Positions 1 to 11,165 of a stretch of 64,000 nucleotides of DNA are shown piece after piece. The translations under genes were made by a program, and so were the position numbers. Origin of the DNA: Chamaecyparis obtusa (Eukaryota; Streptophyta; Pinopsida; Cupressales; Cupressaceae); contig BSBK01006737.1 of NCBI GenBank assembly GCA_027943335.1, positions 557,547 through 621,546 of the forward strand. Direction: 5' to 3'. Within the stretch, counting starts at the first letter, position 1. Every line of letters begins with the position of its first letter. The notes under the pieces were generated by a model. That model was not told where the DNA came from. It ran no database searches and worked only from the letters and a program-made list of their open reading frames with translations.

Positions 1-365
1 TTGAATTCCACCTTTTTCTTGATGTTTTCTAATTCCAAGATTTTCATGTTTGCTTGCCTCAATTCTTCATCCAACTACTTGTTTTCTTTGACCCGTTCTT
101 CATAGGCTTCTTGATTGTTAAATAACTTTTCATCCAACTCTTCAATCTAATCCTTTAGAGATGTGTTTTCCTCATTAATATTTTTGACCATTTTTCCTAA
201 ATCACTTGTAGAACAATCTTTCAAATCTTTTCTCAGTTTCTTGATGAATACTTGAGAACCACTGACCTTTAATTTCAGTTCTTCAATTTATTTTTCAGAT
301 CCGTCAAGGTCTTCAAGAGCTGCTTCAAGATTCTTCTTCAGATGTTTCACTTCTCATGTATCCAT
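1..365 (-). pseudogene. gag: RT-A gag N-terminus (coiled coil), truncated by window edge
   Basis: An ATG at 365 (minus strand) starts about 121 codons rich in Lys, Glu, Leu and Asn with heptad-like spacing, predicted as coiled coil. At least four in-frame stops (TGA, TAA, TAG, TAG) interrupt it, so it is a dead copy. It begins about 40 bases after the primer site, as expected for gag. The composition and position match the coiled-coil N-terminus of the N1 gag at 52,313. The zinc-knuckle part would lie outside the window. Confidence 0.6.
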
Positions 366-405
366 GATCTCCTCAAGTGGTTAAACTTATCTTCAGAGGA
401 CCAAA

Positions 406-417
406 GCTCTGACACCA
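406..417 (-). other. RT-A primer binding site
   Basis: The minus strand reads TGGTGTCAGAGC, one base different from TGGTATCAGAGC, the complement of the plant initiator methionine tRNA 3' end used by many Copia elements. It sits 3 bases inside the LTR end. Confidence 0.8.
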
Positions 418-420
418 ATT

Positions 421-1557
421 TTTAGGAATGGGGACACTGAGAGGGGGGGGGGGGGGGGGTGAATTAGTGTTCTACAATATTAATTTCTGATACTTGAAAC
501 TTAACTCAATAGCTTAATTACTGAACTGAATATTAAAGCAAGTAAAGTAAACATTCATAACACATAACACCAGATATGATTACATGGAAACCTTGGTGAA
601 AGGAAAAACCTCGGTGGGAATTAATACCCACTAATAATTGTACTTATGTATTATGAACCTGTTAATGTTCCTTAGCCCTGTTAGGAGCTGTCATTACAAT
701 GCTTAAGTACAATGACCTTGTCAAGGGTTGGACCCTATTAGGAGTCTTCAGTAAAAAACCCTGTTAGGGGTGGTTGGCTCACTGCTCAATAGGGAAGGCT
801 ACAACCTCTTGGATATCAGATACACACTATATCTGCAATGGTGAGTTGTTGCTATGACACTTCTTGTCTGATTAGTTCCTTTTGTGTGCTAATGCTTTAA
901 CCTCTTATAAAGCTCTATATCATTCTAAATTCTCTTCGCATACTTATTCTCTTCTTCTATCAATTCTATATCTCATGCCATGCACAAATACAAAGGCACA
1001 TGTCTTATATATAGGTGCAAACAAAACTATTCACTAAGTCGGCCTATAACCTATTACATACAACGCTTCCAAATGAATTGGCTCAAGAATGTTTATATAC
1101 ATTGTTATTATCATGTTTAAAACACATTTAAAATAGGCACATAGCCTTTACAAAATAAAATAATGATCACTAATAAAAATCTTTCCTGTCGGCTGCATGC
1201 TCTATTTTGTTCTGCCGCTCACTGATTGTGTCACTTCAACTCATTGTATCTTCTTCATACTAACTCATCTGATCACGTGTTCTTAGAATTAGCATTATTA
1301 CATACTCAAAAGCTTATATTCAAGGGCACATGCCAAAACTTGATCATATACACGTGCGTTGATGCTATGTTCATCAGGTGCTTTACTAACTGCTTTGTTC
1401 TTCATACTTAGCCGATTTCTTATCTTCTAAGTTATTGCGCTGACACAAAAAATGTATATGACTTTGTTGCCATAATGAAAACACTAAATCTTAGTCATAT
1501 ACATGAGTATAGTCAAATTTCCAATAAATAGTAGGTTAGACTTTGATTTCTCCCCCA
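421..1557 (-). repeat. RT-A 5' LTR
   Basis: On the minus strand this LTR has a TATA box (CTATATATAAGAC, 1002-1014). Downstream is the shared R/U5 module seen in the other Copia-type LTRs here: a GTGGG..ATT..CCCA box, the 'aaggtttc'-like box, then the CACCCC..CTCTCAG box just before the end. In this copy the C-rich box has expanded to a 17-base homopolymer (443-459 on +). The outer terminal bases are degraded (expected TG/CA not clean). Confidence 0.65.
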
Positions 1558-2087
1558 TTTAGGAATTTATATACCCTGAATGGCCTCCACTATCGGAGAA
1601 CCTTCTTCACTGACCCCACTTGTTGGGGGCATGAAAGTAGGAAGTGCCTGAGAAGATAAGCCTAAGGAATTTTGAATTCCTCTTAAGTTTGACTCTCCCA
1701 AGAATGACCCTCCTAAGGTAGATCCCCCTAAAGATGATCCACCTAAGGAAAATAATCAGGAATCTCTCTCCATTGAGTCCACTGAAGCTCCTTGAACACT
1801 AGAAATTAATGCATGCACATGTGATGATTAGGGAAATTTATATTTCACTATCTCCCATGTTGGAGAATATAAATTCAACCCAGTCAACCTACAAATTCCA
1901 AAAATTCCATTCACTTTAGCTACGAGAGATGATTATACCTCTGTAAAGGCCAGTGATTCGTATCACATTGATCATCTCTTCTACACTAATCCTTAAAGTT
2001 CACAAGAGCTTTAGTTGATATATGGAACATGATACAAAAAAATGCCCAGGTGTGGCTATGATGGAAGAGGTTATGGGCCTAACCATG
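1558..2087 (+). pseudogene. H1 polyprotein fragment: protease-distal linker and first half of G-patch
   Basis: One frame (ATG at 1580 in phase, not necessarily a true start) reads through a charged proline-rich stretch with repeated DPPK units (about 1695-1750). A segment similar in position to the GEYK-containing linker after the protease in G3 follows. It ends with CGYDGRGYGPNH, the glycine-rich core of a G-patch. The frame is cut by RT-B at 2087 and resumes in phase at 5775 with EGIRVPLELEFG. Several in-frame stops are present. The same layout occurs in G3 and G2, which supports the assignment. The DPPK repeat itself is unrecognised. Confidence 0.6.
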
Positions 2088-3639
2088 TGTTGGATTACAG
2101 AAAGGGGGGGGGGGGGTGAATCAGTAATCCTTGATTCCAAATACCTAAAAATATTTTCTCTGATTAACTCGGTGAAATATCAGTTAAACACACTTTACAA
2201 TTTAGTAACAATAGTAAATAAACTTTAACAATTAGTAACTCATTCACACAATTCATTCATTACATGTAACACTAGTATTTAATGTGGAAACCTAGCTTTG
2301 GGAAAAATCACTATGGGAATCATCACCCACTAAGAAAATACTCTTCTGAAGTACACCTAGTTAAGAGCCAATCCTGTTAAAGATTATAATACACACTGTT
2401 CAGTGTGACCCGGTCAAGGGATTTACCTCAGATCTGTTAGGATCTTCACCCTATTAGGAGTGGACTGGTTAGAGGGCTTCAAACACTCTTTAGAATGTTA
2501 CCTTTTGCAAGGATTTTAAAATAAGATTGTTAAGTCCACTCTGTTAAGAGATTTCTCTGTTACAAATGCTACTAAGCAATAGTAAATATATTGAGCTATA
2601 AACTTGCAACTATCTTTGCATAACCAGATCCTTTGTGCGCTCTTTTATCTTCACTTCAATTCTTCACTTTCCACTGGCATCAACACTTCATCAAATCCTT
2701 CTTTCCCACTCAGAATCTCTCTGTTCCTTCTTCATTGCATTAGCCGATGACTCTTCAACTCTTCAATCTTTAATTTTCTAGCCATTTGTTCATACAAATC
2801 CATCCTTTATATAGACAATTTTTGCCACTTAATCTCCTCTATTACATTTTCCTCTGATCAATCTCAGTTGTCCAATTCTTTATACCTTGAATCTGGATCT
2901 CGGTAACACATTTTCTTTTCACCTAGGAGCTTGAACTTTCTTGAAACTTGTTCCTTCTACTTTAACCATTTAGATCTAGTCCATAGAGCATCATTATGAA
3001 TTTTCCTATCTGTAGATCTCTCTAACTAACTTTCCTTGTCATCATAATCATCCAGCTCATCATAGATAATCATTAAATTTCATTCCAATCCTTATATTTA
3101 ATATCTATTCCTAGATCGGTAGATAACTCTGAACTTCAGTTAACTTTGCTCGGTGCCTAAACCTTTCTTTTCTATTCAGTGCCTTGAGTTCCTTTTCCTT
3201 TACCGAGTGACTTACTTCCTTTTACCTTTTACATTTACCGAGTGACTTTTCCTATTAGGTAGCCAAAACTATTTTTCTTACCGACTTGACAAATCTTCAT
3301 TACCATGCTTTACCGACTTAACATAATCATATTTTAGGTAGAAAATAATTATATCAACATAATCTAATCATTTTCCAATCTGTATTAGTTGCCCATTTAA
3401 GTTATTCAACTTCACAACATCTCATTTCTTCTTCTTCTTCTTAACTCATTCAACTTATATCATATACCGAATAATATGGCAACATTATATAAAGCATAAA
3501 TCAATTGCTTGACATCAATGAAAAGAAAATAACTGATCTAACCTTTCTAGTATCATGTATTCCTCTGATCTTGGTCGGTCTTCATCATCATCACCATTAG
3601 TTAAATAATATCCAATCATTACCATCAGTTATAGTAACA
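2088..3639 (-). repeat. RT-B 3' LTR (complete)
   Basis: 1552 bp, begins TGTTAC on the minus strand and ends CCAACA. It carries a TATA box (CTATATAAA, about 2806-2816, minus), several ACCGAGTGAC/ACCGACTTGAC words in U3, and a 13-base G run (2104-2116 on +) in the U5 C-rich box. A purine-rich PPT candidate (minus strand GCCAAAGAGGTATAT) abuts at 3640-3654. The segment from about 2806 on is repeated at 4947-5769. Confidence 0.85.
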
Positions 3640-4124
3640 ATATACCTCTTTGGCATTGATGGCAAGACTAACAGTATTCAGTGTTCAATTGATGATGTCA
3701 TTCATGTAATCCCTATGAGTTGTAAATTCTCTTTGCCATTCATATTCTCCCTCTTTCACCATTCTTCAATCAGTAGATCTTCTTTAATGTCCCTCTTTGA
3801 CAACATCTTTTTCTATTCTTCATTGATCATATCCCTCTATAATATTCATCAATACTATTCTCCTTCTCTGATCTATTTATCATCAATTTCATTTATCTCC
3901 CTCCTTGACAACAATTCCAAAGAAACATATACTTCTCAAATCATACCTCAATTGTATTGATCTCTCATCGCAGTCATAAGCTTCTTTTCACAACTTCAGG
4001 GTTCACCTAAAGAGTGAACACTAGAATCAACACACAAGATAGATATTCTATTGAATACTTGAATTGATGCAATATGCATCATGCCTTAGTGAATATTGGA
4101 TAGGGGAAGAACCCCTAACTTACC

Positions 4125-4946
4125 TCAGAGATAGTCAAAAGCATCCTTCAGTAGTGGTTTTGTAAATATATCAACCATATGTTCTTTAGGATTTACATAA
4201 TCTAATGTCACATGTTTATCTTGTACTTGCTCTCTCAATTAGTGATACTTAATAGATATATGATTTTTCTTTGAGTGCATCACCAGATTCTTTGATATGT
4301 TTATAACACTGGTATTATCACAATAAATTGTAACTCGATTAGTAATATCTTCTTGCACAACTTCAAGTAATTATTTGATCCAGACAATGTTAGAAAAATT
4401 CATAGCTCCAACAACATACTCAGCTTCGATAGTATATTATAAAATACAACTTTGTTTCTTTCTTAACCATGTCACTAATCTTTCTTCTAAAAAGAAAGTT
4501 CCGCCACTTGTGCTTTTTCTGTCATCAATATTTCCAGCCCAGTCAACATCAATATATAACTTGAGATCAAAATATCCTTCTTTTGTGTATAACAAACCAA
4601 AATCTTCAGTCCCTTTCAGATATATAAATATCCTTAACTGTAGAAATATGTGTCTCCTTTGGGTTAGCAGAAAAACTTGCCACAATACCTACCGAATGTG
4701 AAATATCAGGCCTACTATGTACAACATACTGTAGTTTACCAATCATGGATTGATAAAGTGTCTCATTTACTTCCTTTATGTCATCTTCCTTTGACTATTT
4801 ACAACCATTAGCCATCGGTGTTCCAACAGGTTTAGATTCTTCCATATTGAATGTCTTTAGGATCTCCTTGATATATTTTGATTGAGTTATCTAGAGCCCA
4901 TATTTTACTTGTTGAATTTGAAGTCCAATAAAGAATTTTAATCTCA
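4125..4946 (-). pseudogene. pol: RT-B Copia pol 3' end: RT C-terminus and RNase H
   Basis: The minus strand encodes the end of Copia RT (motifs near FIGLQIQQVKYG, KPVGTPM and IGKLQYVVHSRPDIS). A Copia RNase H follows with its acidic residues visible: YIDVDWAG with DDRKSTSG, then IEAEYV, then YCDNTSVINISKN, and the terminal HMVDIFTKPL. The pol stop is at 4125-4127. There are in-frame stops, and the 5' side ends abruptly at the junction with the LTR remnant near 4947. The assignment to Copia is firm from RNase H order; the lineage within Copia is not resolved. Confidence 0.85.
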
Positions 4947-5769
4947 TTTTTATATAGACAATTTTTGCCACTTAATCTCATCTATTATGTTTTTCTTTGA
5001 TCAATCTCAACCATCCAATTCATTATACCTTGAATCTAGATCTCGGTAACACGTTTTCTTTTCACCTAGGAACTTGAACTTTCTTGAAACTTGTTCCTTC
5101 TACTTTAACCATTTAGATCTAGTCCATAGATCGTCATCATGAATTTTCCTATCCGTATATCTCTCTAACTAACTTTCCTTGTCATCATAACTATCTAGCT
5201 CATCATTAAATTTCATTCCAATCCTTGTATTTAATATATGTTCCTAGCTCGGTAGATAACTCTGAATTTTGATTAGCTTTGCTCGGTGCCTAAATCTTTA
5301 TTTTCTATTCAGTGCCTTGAGTTCCTTTTCCTTTACCAAGTGACTTACTTCCTTTTAACTTTTACCTTTACCGAGTGACTTTTCTTGTTCAGTAGCCAAA
5401 ACCGTTTTGCTTACCGACTTGACAAATCTTCATTACCATGCTTTACCGACTTAACATAATCATATGTTAGGTAGAAAAAAATTATATCAACATAATATAA
5501 TCATTGTATGATCTGTATTAGTTGACCATTTAAGTTCTTCAACTTCACAACATCTCATTTCTTCTTCTGCTTAATTCATTCAACTTATATCATATACCGA
5601 ATAATATGGCAACATAATATAAGCCAGAAATCAATTGCTTGACATCAATGACAAGACAATAACTGATCTAACCTTGCTACTATCATGTATTCCTATGATC
5701 TTGATCGGTCTTCATCATCATCAGCATTATTTAAACAATATCCAATCATTACCATCAGTTATAGTAACA
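4947..5769 (-). repeat. RT-B 5' LTR, truncated
   Basis: About 820 bp matching 2806-3639 at roughly 90% by eye. Only the U3 half remains: the copy stops at the TATA region (TTTTATATAGAC on + at both ends of the homology), where it is fused to pol. R, U5, PBS and gag are missing, so a single deletion removed the promoter-to-RT interval. Confidence 0.85.
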
Positions 5770-5774
5770 CCATG

Positions 5775-7482
5775 AAGGTATTAGGGTCCCCTTAGAACTT
5801 GAGTTTGGATGCCACACCATGAAAAATAGGATATCATCCTTCTGAATGTAAGGAGAAACCTTGGCTAAACGCTAACATTATTCTTGTTAAGCCTTTAGAG
5901 TTAGTCCATCTGGAACTCATTGACTCAAATATGTGCTCAAATATAGTTCCTTTGGATGTATTCTCTTTAGAGGAGTCTCTTCAGGAATTCTTCGGTATTT
6001 ATGATGGTTTACCTTCTTATCATCAAAAGCAATGATCTCCTTATTTCTTGGAGGCTCAGAATTACTTTGGAGAAAGTGTCAAAGATGAAAATGAGGGGGA
6101 TCCACTCTCTCATGCCAATGACATCTCTCTAGTGCCACATCTAGAAGACCATAGTGCCCTTATAAAAGGTGACACTATTGACATCCATATGGATTTCAAT
6201 CATCCGAAAAGGATCTTTAAGGTAGAGAAGTTCCTTTCTTTGAAATAAGTTAAGTCACATACCAATCTCTTGCGTCAATATTTTTATGTTTTTTCTTGGT
6301 TGTACAAGGATATGCCAAGATTTGATGTATCAGTTGTGGTTCACAATATAGTCCTTCCACCTGATGCTAAGCCTATAAAATAAAAGATCCAGAAATGAAT
6401 TCGAGGATCACTTTGATGGTCAAGACTAAAATAGAAATTTTTTTGAAAGTTGGTTTTATTCATCCCATTGGCTATTTCCCTTGGATATCAAATATTGTAT
6501 CTGTTAGTAAATCTAATGGGAATGTTCATATATGCATACATTTACGTGATCTAAATAAGGCATCTTTGAAATATTATTTTCCATTATCCAACATCGATAT
6601 GATTATTGATTTCACATCATTCCATGCTTTTCTTTCCTTTATGGATGGATTCTTGGGATACAATAAGATTGAAATAAACCCATAAGATCAATAAAAGACT
6701 GCCTTTACTACCTGCTAGGGTACCTTTTTCTATGTGTTCATGCCATTTGGGTTAAAGAATGCTGGTGCCACATATCGATGAGAAATGAATCTTATCTTCC
6801 ACAAATTCATCCACAAGATATTGGAGGATTATGTGGATGAATATTAGAAACATAAATCCTTCCCCATGACCATATTGACAATCTATGACTTATCTTTGAG
6901 AGGTTACACCTCTATAAGATGAGGCTAAATCCTCTAAAATGTGTTTTCGGTGTTGACACCATAATATTTTTAGGATTTATCATCTCTTAGAGAGAAATGG
7001 AATATGATATGGATAAGATTGAAGCTATTGTCAACATGCCTCCACCTAAGAACATATCTCAACTTTGCAGTTTGCAAGGTAAAGTCTAATCCATAAGGAG
7101 ATTTGTTTCCAAACTAGTGATAACACCTTACCCTTTATGCAACTGTTAAAGAAATATGTGCTATTCAAATGGGATGAGGAGTGTCAAATAGCCTTTGATT
7201 CTATCAAAGACTATCTAGCTAATTCTCCTATTTTGATGCCAACTATGCAAGACTGTCCCTTTCTCCTTTACATCTTGGCATCCCCTAATGCCCTTGCAAC
7301 CTTTTTGGCTCAATATGATGATGATGGGGAAGAAAGGGCCATTTAATACATCAACTATATCTTGGATGATTATGAAACTTGATATTCCACCATGGAGAAG
7401 CAATGTCTAGCTTTAGTGTTTTCTATGAATAATATAAGGCAATGTCTAATCCATGTAGAAACTCAGGTTCTCATTAAGAATG
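5775..7482 (+). pseudogene. pol: H1 pol: second half of G-patch, connection region, reverse transcriptase, start of RNase H
   Basis: After the G-patch tail (EGIRVPLELEFG) comes a linker, then RT from about 6300: MPRFDVSVVVHNIVLPPDA, WISNIVSVSK, HLRDLNKAS, SFMDGFLGYNKIEINP, FMPFGLKNAGATY. The catalytic box reads YVDE (6830-6841) rather than YVDD. From about 7137, in another frame, RNase H begins (FKWDEECQIAFDSIK, then a degenerate TMEKQCLALVF). Numerous stops and at least one frameshift show that it is inactive. The RT sequence type is Ty3/Gypsy. Confidence 0.85.
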
Positions 7483-8727
7483 TGATACTACTAAAGAGTT
7501 ATTTTGTTGTCATTAGTTTTTTCAAAGTCATATTGCATTGTCAAAGTTAGTCGGTAAAGAAAATAAGTCAGTCGGTAAGGAAGAGACAATTTCAGTAAAG
7601 GCATATGAGAGATTGGCATTGAGTAGTTACCGAGTCATAGTAGTTACCGAGTCGAAGAGCGTTAAAATAGTTACCTAGTTGATAAGAACATGTTACCAAG
7701 AAAAAAAAAATGTATTACCAAGTAACACAAGATGACATAACAGATTATGTTATATATATTGAATCTAGACACCAAGCATAAAAGGTTTTATAGATTTCAA
7801 GAAGATCATTTGGTAAAACATTGGAGACATAAATAAATATGATTGTGCATGATTATGAGGTAAGATCCACCAATGGAAATTAAATAGAATATATACATTG
7901 GAGATGTAACCAATGCTACCTCCATTTAAGGAGAAAAATCTAGAACATTTCCATCGCTTCTGGATAAAGTATATAAGGAACAATGTTTAAAGATAAGAAG
8001 ATGATGAGTCAGAGAGTGGATGATGAGTAGTTAGAGAAGGATGAAAAGTTTATGTGAAGGTGATGAAGTGAAGATAAGCTACTGAATAACATAAAAATTA
8101 GAGAACTATGAATGTGAATCAGTTTTGAGGCTACCGAGTACAAAAATTGAATTGTGAGTGGAATGTATTGAAGTACAGATTGAGGTAACAATATTACTGA
8201 GCATATTGAGTTTGAACAAGCATTTGTTGATGCATTAATATAGAGATATTTAGTACTGAATTGTATTGTAATCAAAGTTGTAAAATCCCTTTATTGGGTA
8301 GGCCCTAATAGGTCTTATTTTTGTAAATCCTTTAACATGCTACATCTCTTAGATTAGATATTGTAAAATCCTTTAGCAAGACAAATTGCATTAGTCTTTT
8401 GTACTCCTAATAGGGTATATACTCTTAACAAGGTAAGCTATCAGAAGTAGCTAAATTTGTAGCTCTAATCGAGTAACCTTTTCACTGTAGTAGTGAAGGA
8501 TTGTGGGTACCATCCCCATCGTAGTTTTTCCCCTCTATCCAAGGGTTTATGCGAGACAAAAAATCATGGTGTTATGAGTTATGTTTTCATGTTTTGATAT
8601 TTATGTTTTTTGATGATGTATGCAAAGTTTACATTTCGGTAAATGGTCAAAATAGTTGATAAATTTTTTTGGAGTACTAATTCACCCCTCCCCTCTTAGT
8701 ACTTAAATTTCCATTATTAATCCAACA
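7483..8727 (+). mobile_element. S1: solo Copia-type LTR
   Basis: 1245 bp starting TGATACTAC and ending CCAACA, flanked by GAATG (7478-7482) and AAATG (8728-8732), a 5-bp TSD with one mismatch. U3 carries several TCGGTAA/TTACCGAG words (7550-7720), a TATA box (7970-7977), a GTGGGTACCATCCCCA box (about 8506-8521) and the TTCACCCCTCCCCTCTTAG box near the end. No internal region or second LTR is present. Removing it plus one TSD restores H1 RNase H reading (IKN joined to DLLKYLF). Confidence 0.82.
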
Positions 8728-8732
8728 AAATG

Positions 8733-9250
8733 ATCTTCTAAAATATCTCTTCTTTAGAGCTGATCTATGGGGAAGACTATATAAGTAGGTTATTTTACTC
8801 TTTGAGTTTGACCTTAAGTTCATAACTCATAATTCAATTAAAGGGAAAGTGGTTGTTGATCAATTAGCAGAGGCACCATCCCTGAAGGTATTTCCTATGC
8901 TAGATCAATAACCTAATGATATTTAATGCATCATTAGTCACGGTCCTATCCAGGACATGCACTTAATTTAATGGGTCTAGATGTCAAACAAGTTTAGGTA
9001 CAGGTGTTATCCTAATATCCCTCAAAGAAAAGCTATTCCCCTCTCTTTTTTCTTTTAATTCCATTGTACAAACAACATCACTAAGTATGAATCCCTCATA
9101 GCAAGGGTACGTACTGGGATTGATGCTGAGGTTAAGCATCTTCACATACATGGTTATTATGAGTTGATTGTGAATCAAATCACTAGGAGGTATAGATAAA
9201 AGAAGTCAAATCTATCTCAGTATAGAGAATTGGATTTTACTCTCCTCAAA
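8733..9250 (+). pseudogene. pol: H1 pol: RNase H end and archaeal-type second RNase H
   Basis: The first stretch (DLLKYLFFRADLWGR, then KGKVVVDQLAEAP) completes the retroviral RNase H and tether. From about 9075, NNITKYESLIARVRTG..HLHIHGYYELIVNQITRRY is the core of the archaeal-type RNase H that marks Tat-lineage Gypsy elements (family: N-x-AEYEALI...DS-LVINQ). Here the key Asp region is altered (HGYYELIVNQ where family members have GDS-LVINQ). Stops are present. This domain is the main reason to place H1 in Tat. Confidence 0.75.
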
Positions 9251-10715
9251 CAATTCTCCCATTATACTATAAATAATATCCCTGAGAGAGAAAATCGACA
9301 TGCAAACATAATAGAAAGCACAAATTCCCTTGTTCGACTTGATTTTAGCACAAATACATACTATTTTTTTGTACATGTGTTGTTCTCTCCAATAATATTA
9401 GATCAATCTTTTTGTAGAAATTTTATATGCGCTCATATAGATTCAGGAGAATGGTATTTTGATATATATGCCAATCTAAAAAATGGGAGTTTTCCTGATA
9501 GTGTGAGTAAATGTGTTACCATTAGAATTAGAGATATTTATTTTCATTATCTAATCTTATCTAATGTTCTATATTATAGGATATATAATGACCTCTTTCT
9601 GCATTGTCTAACTAGAGTTGAAATACCTCTTGCACTCCATGAGGCCCATTTAAGATCCACTGGAGGGAATGCTGATGATAAATCCTTAGTACAAAATTTG
9701 ATTTGCATGGGATTGGAAAATAATGGAACAAGATTCCTTCACCTTTGTCAAGAAGTGTCCCCAATTCCAACTCCATGGAAATTTGATAAGGGTTCCTGCT
9801 CAAGAGCTCCAAACTCAAACTTATCAATGTCCTTTTCAGACTTGGGGGTTGGATATTACTGGAAAGATATCTCCCCCATCCTTGAAAGGATACACCTTTA
9901 TAATCACATCTATAGATCATTTCACAAATTGGGTAGAATAGGCCCCTCTAAGGTCCGCCACAACTAAAACTATGTATAACTTCCTTCTAAACAACATCAT
10001 TTATCATTTCAACTTGCCTTCCACCATTATCTTTGATAATGGTACATGTCTCAAAAACAAGGAAGTGAAGCAATTCCTCAAGAAATTCCACATTCAACAT
10101 CATTTTTCTACACCATAAAACCCACAATCCAATGGTCAAGTTGAGGATTCCAATAAAACCATTGAGAATATTTTGTGAAAGATGATAAACAAGCATGGAA
10201 GATATTGGCATGTCCAATTGACCTATGCTTTGTGGACATATCACACCAGCATTCATACGACTACAAGAACTAGTCCATATAGCCTTTTCTATGGAGCTGA
10301 CACTTTAATGCCTATTGAGATTGAGATACCATCCATATGTGTCTTATTAAGAGGAGTAATCGATGATGAAACTAATCATGTTAATCATTTGCATGAGCTA
10401 GAAATATTGGATGAGCATCGTTAAGGCCCTCCAACATCTACAAGCTTATAAAAAATATCTTTCTATGCAATATAACCAAAATGTTCTTCCTCGCTCATTT
10501 AAGGTGGGTGATCTTTTTCTCTATGAGAATTAGAGAAATGTAAATGCACCACCCAACTAGATAGGTAAGTTCATTCCTAACTGGTTAGGCCCATACACCA
10601 TCACCTCCATTTATGGGTCTAGAGCTTATGGACTATCTAATATGGATGGTATTATGCTCAAGGAACCCATCAATACGATACACATGATAGTATTATGCTT
10701 GATGTGCCATATGTC
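9251..10715 (+). pseudogene. pol: H1 pol: integrase
   Basis: The HHCC-type N-terminus (LHEAHLRSTGG..., FVKKCPQFQLHGN) is split by a frameshift near 9715. The catalytic core keeps all three acidic residues in one frame: D in WGLDITGKIS (9852-9854), D in IIFDNGT (10035-10037) and E in NGQVEDSN (10143-10145), with 35 residues between the second D and E (DD35E). The C-terminal part (LPRSFKVGDLF, PNWLGPYTI, PINTIHM) ends near 10,715. Interruptions are mainly single stops (TAG, TAA, TGA). The region 9251-9560 is a poorly readable linker. Confidence 0.85.
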
Positions 10716-10784
10716 TAATCCCATGAGGAGGAGTCTATGACATCTTATCATGAACATGAAATCTTATTTTTGTGTTATGGTAAC

Positions 10785-11148
10785 TATAGGATTTGAGCAA
10801 TACAAATCCACAAAACCCGAAGATCACCTGGTTACAAAAACCTGTTACAGGGAAGTAGAGACAAGAAGAGGGCAAGGGTTTGACTCAAAAATATGAAGAA
10901 GAAAATATCCTCAAATAATGAATGAGTAAAATATTCAATGGATCATCCTTATAAAGGAGATCGAAAGCCTTGAAAGGAAAACCTAGTGCATGTAATAATT
11001 AGTTAAATTATTACAAAACTAATGCATGCGAGTTTATATTTAAAACAACTAGTGCATGTGTGTTTAAATATAAATAACTAAAGAAAAAGAGTTGACATCT
11101 TAAGAAGGGAGTAAAGTTAATTAACATAATTAATACTTTACTCTAACA
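10785..11148 (-). repeat. RT-C 3' LTR
   Basis: 364 bp. The terminal bases on + are TATAGG where the other copy has TGCAGG, so the CA end of this copy (minus strand) has been mutated. It ends CTCTAACA on +. Confidence 0.85.
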
Positions 11149-11165
11149 CCCCCCCTTAAGATGAG
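11149..11165 (-). other. RT-C polypurine tract
   Basis: The minus strand reads CTTAAGGGGGGG immediately before the TGTTAGAG start of the LTR, a standard PPT position. Confidence 0.7.

Larger units (their letters stand above)
1..1557 (-). mobile_element. RT-A: partial Copia-type LTR retrotransposon (5' LTR, PBS, start of gag)
   Basis: Read on the minus strand, an LTR is followed by an initiator-Met-type primer site and then a coiled-coil gag start that runs off the left edge of the window. The element lies inside the Gypsy element H1, whose pol remnant resumes just to its right. The right edge (about 1557) is inferred from a terminal CA on the + strand and cannot be checked, because the other TSD is outside the window. 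The layout resembles N1 further right, so RT-A may be the same class of element. Confidence 0.75.
2088..5769 (-). mobile_element. RT-B: truncated Copia LTR retrotransposon, TSD CCATG
   Basis: A perfect 5-bp duplication CCATG (2083-2087 and 5770-5774) flanks a unit starting TGTTGG and ending TAACA on +. It contains a full 3' LTR (2088-3639), 3' untranslated DNA, the last part of Copia pol, and an incomplete 5' LTR joined directly to pol at about 4947. The PBS, gag, protease, integrase and most of RT are gone. It interrupts the H1 G-patch; removing it with one TSD copy rejoins the H1 frame. Confidence 0.88.

Noticed and set aside
406..417. tRNA gene fragments at the TGGTATCAGAGC sites
   Set aside because: Only 12 bases match a tRNA end, adjacent to LTRs; these are primer sites. 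No cloverleaf is seen.
1545..1560. Minus-strand AAATGGGGGAGAAATC as a PPT, implying tandem elements sharing one LTR
   Set aside because: No internal 3' region of a Copia element lies upstream of it; H1 coding begins within about 25 bases. It is more likely the LTR terminus itself.
1580..1582. ATG followed by MASTIGEPSS as the start of a gene
   Set aside because: It is in phase with the H1 polyprotein region after the protease, so it is most likely an internal methionine or a chance ATG, not a gene start.
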